Shown: piece after piece, positions 6,355 through 8,769 of the stretch
Position numbering within the stretch: position 1 is the first letter of the stretch
Layout of the letters: the number at the start of each line of letters is the position of its first letter
Source: Actinomycetes bacterium
GTDB taxonomy: Bacteria; Actinomycetota; Actinomycetes; Streptosporangiales; Streptosporangiaceae
DNA length: 8,769 nucleotides
Assembly (NCBI GenBank): GCA_023425615.1
Contig: JAFACJ010001142.1
Coordinates: forward strand, 1-8,769
Reading direction: 5' to 3'
Program-made: the position numbers and the translations under genes
The notes under the pieces: model-generated
Told to the model about the DNA's origin: nothing
Databases searched by the model: none
What the model saw: only the letters and a program-made list of their open reading frames with translations

Positions 6355-6825
6355 TCAACCCGGGGTGAGGGGGGCGCGGAGCATGGCGATGAGGGTGTCC
6401 AGTCGGGTGAGTGTTCCGGTGAACAGGGTGCGGGCTTCCTCCAGTTGTTCCAGTGCCGAGTCCAGGGTGGCGCGGTCGTCGGCGAGCAGTACTTCGGCGA
6501 ACAGCACCGAGGTGCTGGCCAGCAGGCCGGTGGCGGCGGCTCTCGCCGTGGTGCCGGGTAGGTCGGTCAGTTCGCGGACGGTGCGCATGAGTCGTTTGAG
6601 CGCCACGGTGGGCCGTTGTCCGTCCGGTAGCGCTGAACGGTAGCCCTCGTCGAAGCGCGACCAGTCCTTGCAGCGGCCGCCTGAGCCGGCTGCCAGTTCC
6701 ACCGTCGCCATCAGCCGTCCCGCGAGGCGTGCCGGATCCGCCGGTGTCGTGTCCGCCTCGGGCCGGAGGATCTCCAGTGCCCGTCGTGCCGCTCGGGTGT
6801 CGAACTCAAAGCCGTGGTCTGTCAT
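6355..6825 (-). CDS. Conserved-looking hypothetical protein, mostly alpha-helical
   Basis: 156 residues from the ATG at 6825, reading leftward to TGA at 6355-6357. I do not recognise the family. The sequence is rich in Ala, Leu, Arg and Thr and predicts as several amphipathic helices (for example ARRALEILRPE, LKRLMRTVRELTDL, ATLDSALEQLEEARTLF). It has no signal peptide and no obvious membrane span. Codon use is strongly G/C at third positions, which supports real coding. The frame is open upstream to 6921, but MTDHGFEF is preferred because AGAAGG lies 9 nt before this ATG. Its start overlaps the end of the 64-aa frame at 6806-7000 by 20 bp, so translational coupling is possible. Confidence 0.72.
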   Translation of the reverse strand: MTDHGFEFDTRAARRALEILRPEADTTPADPARLAGRLMATVELAAGSGGRCKDWSRFDEGYRSALPDGQRPTVALKRLMRTVRELTDLPGTTARAAATGLLASTSVLFAEVLLADDRATLDSALEQLEEARTLFTGTLTRLDTLIAMLRAPLTPG

Positions 6826-7000
6826 CGGCCCCTGCCTTCTGCTCGCCGTGTTCCTGTGACCGGGTGCCGGGAGCTCCGGCGTCCACCCCGGCAGAGGTCG
6901 GAGCGCCCGGCACACCGTCATCGTGCGCCACCCGGAGCACCGCCAACTGGCCGAACCGCATTCTGTGGATACTCAGCGGTAGGAATTCCGGCGCGTTCAC
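6806..7000 (-). CDS. Possible small protein, 64 aa, upstream and overlapping the 156-aa gene
   Basis: Starts at GTG 7000 and ends with TGA at 6806-6808, inside the start of the next gene on the same strand. Residues 1-29 (MNAPEFLPLSIHRMRFGQLA, then VLRVAHDDG) look protein-like and use G/C-ending codons. The remaining residues are a Gly/Ala/Pro-rich linker-like tail. No convincing ribosome binding site precedes the GTG, which falls within the first copy of a 13-bp repeat. ATG 6961 (MRFGQLAV) is the alternative start. The 20-bp overlap with the following gene is typical of coupled pairs. No family recognised; it could also be a chance frame. Confidence 0.42.
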   Translation of the reverse strand: MNAPEFLPLSIHRMRFGQLAVLRVAHDDGVPGAPTSAGVDAGAPGTRSQEHGEQKAGADDRPRL

Positions 7001-7039
7001 CCGGCGCGTTCACCCGGCGCGTTCACCTGGCGCGTTCGC
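6988..7039. repeat. 13-bp tandem repeat x4
   Basis: CCGGCGCGTTCAC occurs three times exactly (6988-7000, 7001-7013, 7014-7026), and a fourth copy CTGGCGCGTTCGC (7027-7039) has two changes. On the minus strand each exact copy reads GTGAACGCGCCGG, so each offers a GTG codon in a different frame. The copy at 6988-7000 supplies the candidate start of the 64-aa ORF. Confidence 0.95.
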
Positions 7040-7277
7040 CCGCGGGGATGCGTCATGCGCCGTCGTCGGCCCGCGGCCGTCTCGCCGGGCGGCCACGATC
7101 AGGGCCTCACCCATGGCGGCACCGGAGCGCGCGGATGGGGGCGGAACAGAGCAGATGGGGTCGGAACGGAACAGCACGACCGCCCTGGTGGCTCGCTGGA
7201 TCAGAAGCCGCCTTCAGAAACGCGGACCAGCCGGTGGGGTCGGGAGCCGCGGCCCCCGAGAACACGGGACAATCCTC

Positions 7278-7331
7278 AAAGTCCCGAGTCCACCGGAGAA
7301 CGCGAAGGTCCCGAGTCCACCGGAGAGCTCG
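7278..7331. repeat. 27-bp direct repeat x2
   Basis: Copies at 7278-7304 and 7305-7331 share AAGGTCCCGAGTCCACCGGA, with one difference near the start and a diverged end (GAACGCG versus GAGCTCG). They adjoin the 20-bp array directly. Confidence 0.92.
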
Positions 7332-7407
7332 CTCAGGAGCCGGAGGACGCGCTCAGGAGCCGGAGGACGCGCTCAGGAGCCGGGGGACGCGCTCAGGAGA
7401 ACGAGCG
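7332..7407. repeat. 20-bp tandem repeat, 3 full copies plus a partial
   Basis: CTCAGGAGCCGGAGGACGCG occupies 7332-7351 and 7352-7371. A copy with one change is at 7372-7391, and a decayed copy (CTCAGGAGAACGAGCG) follows to about 7407. The period is not a multiple of three, so this is not a protein repeat. Confidence 0.94.
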
Positions 7408-7641
7408 CCACCACAGGACCGGGAAGCCACAGACGAGGAAGTTACGAAAAGGCCAAAAAGGCTCAGAAAGCCATGGGCGAGGGCGGCTCGAAGCGGCCCA
7501 GGTGCCATAAGAGAAAACCGCCCGAATCAGGAACCTGCACTAAAAAATACAAAGGGGTCCGACGGAACCAGAAGACCACCGGCAAGGGGAACTCGAAGCC
7601 GTCCGGCAGAGTGAGAAAGCCGCCGGCGAGGAGGAACCGAG

Positions 7642-7702
7642 CGGTCCGACAGGACCGGACGCCGTAAAGCGACGGCGAGGTCGTCCGGCCCGATCACGGG
7701 CC
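7642..7702 (+). promoter_or_regulatory. Cluster of three short perfect hairpins upstream of the PPOX gene
   Basis: CGGTCC-GACA-GGACCG (7642-7657), CGCCGT-AAAGCG-ACGGCG (7660-7677) and GGCCCG-ATCA-CGGGCC (7687-7702) are consecutive perfect 6-bp stems within 61 bp. CCGGAC (7655-7660) could instead pair with GTCCGG (7683-7688), giving an alternative fold that excludes the others. The cluster ends 63 nt before the start codon. It could be a structured 5' leader, a terminator for upstream transcription, or chance in G/C-rich DNA. Confidence 0.4.
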
Positions 7703-7765
7703 ATAAGAACAACAACGCGGATGAAGGCGCCCGGGATCGGGCCCCGAATTAGGGGAGGAAAAGTG

Positions 7766-8146
7766 GTGGAGATCGGTGCGGAGCTTTTCGCCTTCTGGGA
7801 GGAGCGGCATCTGTGCACTTTGACGACGCTCAGGCCGGATGGGACGCCGCATGTGGTGCCGGTGGGTGTGACGCTCGACGCCGAGGCGGGGGTGGCTCGG
7901 ATCATCTGCGACGGAGGGTCGCGTAAGGCGCGTAACGCAGGGGTGAAGGGGGCGCGGGCCGCGGTGTGCCAGGTGGACGGAAGGCGGTGGTCGACGTTGG
8001 AGGGGACGGCGCGGGTGCTGCGGGATCCGGAGTCCGTGGCGGAGGCCGTTCGGCGTTATACGGTGCGCTATCAGACTCCTCGGGAGAATCCGAACCGTGT
8101 GGTGATCGAGATCGGGATCACCAGGCTGATGGGGAACGTCAGGTGA
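7766..8146 (+). CDS. PPOX-class F420-dependent enzyme (Rv1155-like pyridoxamine 5'-phosphate oxidase fold)
   Basis: 126-residue split-barrel flavin/deazaflavin enzyme. The order of elements matches the TIGR03618-type family as I know it: FWEERHLCTLTTLRPDGTPH near the N-terminus, VVPVGVTLD, then GGSRKARNAG, VDGRRWSTLEGTARV in the core and RYQTPRENPNRVVIEI near the C-terminus. Members use the cofactor F420, mostly as reductases of unknown physiological substrate, and act as dimers. GTG 7766 is preferred because GGAGG (7754-7758) is 7 nt upstream. GTG 7763 immediately before it is nearly as good, and ATG 7721 has no ribosome binding site. The presence of an F420 enzyme fits an actinobacterium. 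The next gene starts 104 bp later on the same strand; a shared transcript is possible but not shown. Confidence 0.92.
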   Translation: MEIGAELFAFWEERHLCTLTTLRPDGTPHVVPVGVTLDAEAGVARIICDGGSRKARNAGVKGARAAVCQVDGRRWSTLEGTARVLRDPESVAEAVRRYTVRYQTPRENPNRVVIEIGITRLMGNVR

Positions 8147-8250
8147 GGGGTTCCGGCCGTCAAACATGATCACGTGGCAGGCATGGAGTCGCCGGAATCC
8201 GGTTAGGGTTTCGGTGTGACCACCGGCGCAGACTCCCGAGGAGACTCCGA

Positions 8251-8769
8251 GTGAAGATCCGTTTCGGTGTGGTGGCCGCCGCCGTGGGCGCCTGGGCCTT
8301 CCACGACGTGCCGATGGCGCTGGGGGCGCTGGATCCCGGTCCGCGGGTGCGCCGGTCACCGCACTACCGCGACGGGTCGTTCCACAACCTCCCCGGTGGC
8401 GGCACCGCGTCGCCCGACACCCGGCTGGCAGCCCGCGACATGCTCCGCCGGGGGCGGCGCAGGCCGGTGCTGCCGGTCCCGGTCGTGACGCCGCGGTTCG
8501 GTCCTCCGGGCGAGCTGGAGGTCTGCTGGCTGGGGCACGGCACCTCGCTGGTCGACATCGAGGGCAAACGCGTCATGTTCGACCCCGTCTTCTCCGAACG
8601 CTGCTCGCCCAGCAGGCTGCTGGGCCCGCAGCGGGTCCATGAGCCGCCCGTCCCGGTGGAGGCGCTCCCCCGGATCGACGTCATCGCGATCTCACACGAC
8701 CACTACGACCATCTGGACCTGGCGTCGGTGCGGGCGCTGGCCCCCCCCCCGCCCGCCCCCGTCGGGGTG
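8251..8769 (+). CDS. Metallo-beta-lactamase-fold hydrolase (NAPE-PLD/UlaG-like, COG2220 type), cut at the right edge
   Basis: 173 codons are present and the frame runs off the window. GTG 8251 has GAGGAG (8238-8243) 7 nt upstream. Family signs: the N-terminal SPHYRDGSFHN (36-46), the first core strands WLGHGTSLVDIEGKRVMFDP, and the metal motif HDHYDH with His149, His151, Asp153 and His154. These place it in the MBL-fold group related to N-acyl-phosphatidylethanolamine phospholipase D; the actual substrate is unknown. The first 27 residues are moderately hydrophobic but do not form a clear signal peptide. After LASVRALA the sequence becomes PPPPAP, encoded by a C10 run, where relatives as I recall them have a longer stretch before the PLGV-like strand. 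This may be an assembly or sequencing fault. Confidence 0.88.
   Translation, partial: MKIRFGVVAAAVGAWAFHDVPMALGALDPGPRVRRSPHYRDGSFHNLPGGGTASPDTRLAARDMLRRGRRRPVLPVPVVTPRFGPPGELEVCWLGHGTSLVDIEGKRVMFDPVFSERCSPSRLLGPQRVHEPPVPVEALPRIDVIAISHDHYDHLDLASVRALAPPPPAPVGV
8741..8750. repeat. C10 homopolymer inside the MBL-fold gene
   Basis: Ten consecutive C bases followed by GCCCGCCCCC, near the right edge. It encodes a proline run at a place where this fold normally has a helix end and a beta strand. It is either a slippage-prone site or poor-quality sequence. Confidence 0.9.

Larger units (their letters stand above)
7040..7765. other. Purine-rich intergenic tract without a supported gene
   Basis: About 720 bp. 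From roughly 7110 the plus strand is markedly A/G-rich, the reverse of the C/T-rich gap at 4646-5200. Long plus-strand frames cross it, but they encode Arg/Gly/Lys/Pro-rich sequence shaped by the repeats and have no ribosome binding site or familiar domain. Imperfect copies of GATGGGGTCGGAAC near 7134-7165, a 27-bp x2 and a 20-bp x4 array, and three hairpins lie within it. An A-rich spot, ACTAAAAAATACAAA near 7539-7553, stands out and may mark a promoter or terminator region. Confidence 0.55.

Noticed and set aside
6729..7667. Long plus-strand frames ending in Lys/Arg-rich sequence
   Set aside because: There is no ribosome binding site or domain. They overlap the better-supported minus-strand gene and pass through 13-, 27- and 20-bp repeats that would not be kept in a protein frame. 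The basic tail follows from the purine-rich strand.
8356..8684. Minus-strand frames opposite the MBL-fold gene
   Set aside because: These are shadows; the plus strand carries the HxHxDH metal motif and a good ribosome binding site.

Overview
The window is high-GC DNA with strong G/C preference at third codon positions, GTG and TTG starts, an F420-type PPOX enzyme and long G/C-rich intergenic stretches. It suggests an actinobacterium. A relative of Actinomadura or other Streptosporangiales is my guess; the sequence does not fix the genus.

Layout, left to right. Positions 1-213 hold the end of a 66-bp tandem repeat that runs off the left edge. A perfect 11-bp-arm AT-rich palindrome at 550-576 sits just upstream of a 14-TM-type (DHA2-like) MFS drug exporter (616-2046). 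A MarR-family regulator follows (2140-3093). It carries about 160 extra N-terminal residues of Ala/Thr/Ser/Gly low-complexity sequence encoded with codons unlike its neighbours. The exporter, regulator and palindrome read as one self-regulated efflux unit, closed by a perfect 20-bp hairpin (3105-3152). About 700 bp without a credible gene then carry five diverged copies of a hairpin-derived module, ahead of a short-chain dehydrogenase/reductase (3794-4645) that may be translated from a leaderless mRNA. Eight diverged 52-bp units (4796-5208) separate it from a peptide deformylase gene (5338-5877). After def come a 33-bp degenerate array and a 7-bp x5 array, then a minus-strand pair: an unrecognised 156-aa helical protein (6355-6825) and, upstream and overlapping it, a possible 64-aa ORF (6806-7000) whose start lies at the edge of a 13-bp x4 array. 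A purine-rich tract of about 720 bp with further short repeats and three clustered hairpins precedes an F420-dependent PPOX-family gene (7766-8146). A metallo-beta-lactamase-fold hydrolase (8251 onward) is cut by the right edge.

Apart from the efflux unit, the genes are separate single-gene functions with no shared pathway visible. The most unusual property is in the DNA between them: nearly every long intergenic gap contains its own, different tandem array (periods 66, about 115, 52, 33, 7, 13, 27 and 20 bp), some with hairpins that appear partly maintained between diverged copies. I see no CRISPR, tRNA, rRNA, insertion sequence or phage gene. I also see no defence or biosynthetic system that I could defend as new. 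The best candidates for something undescribed are the intergenic arrays and the low-complexity extension of the MarR protein.
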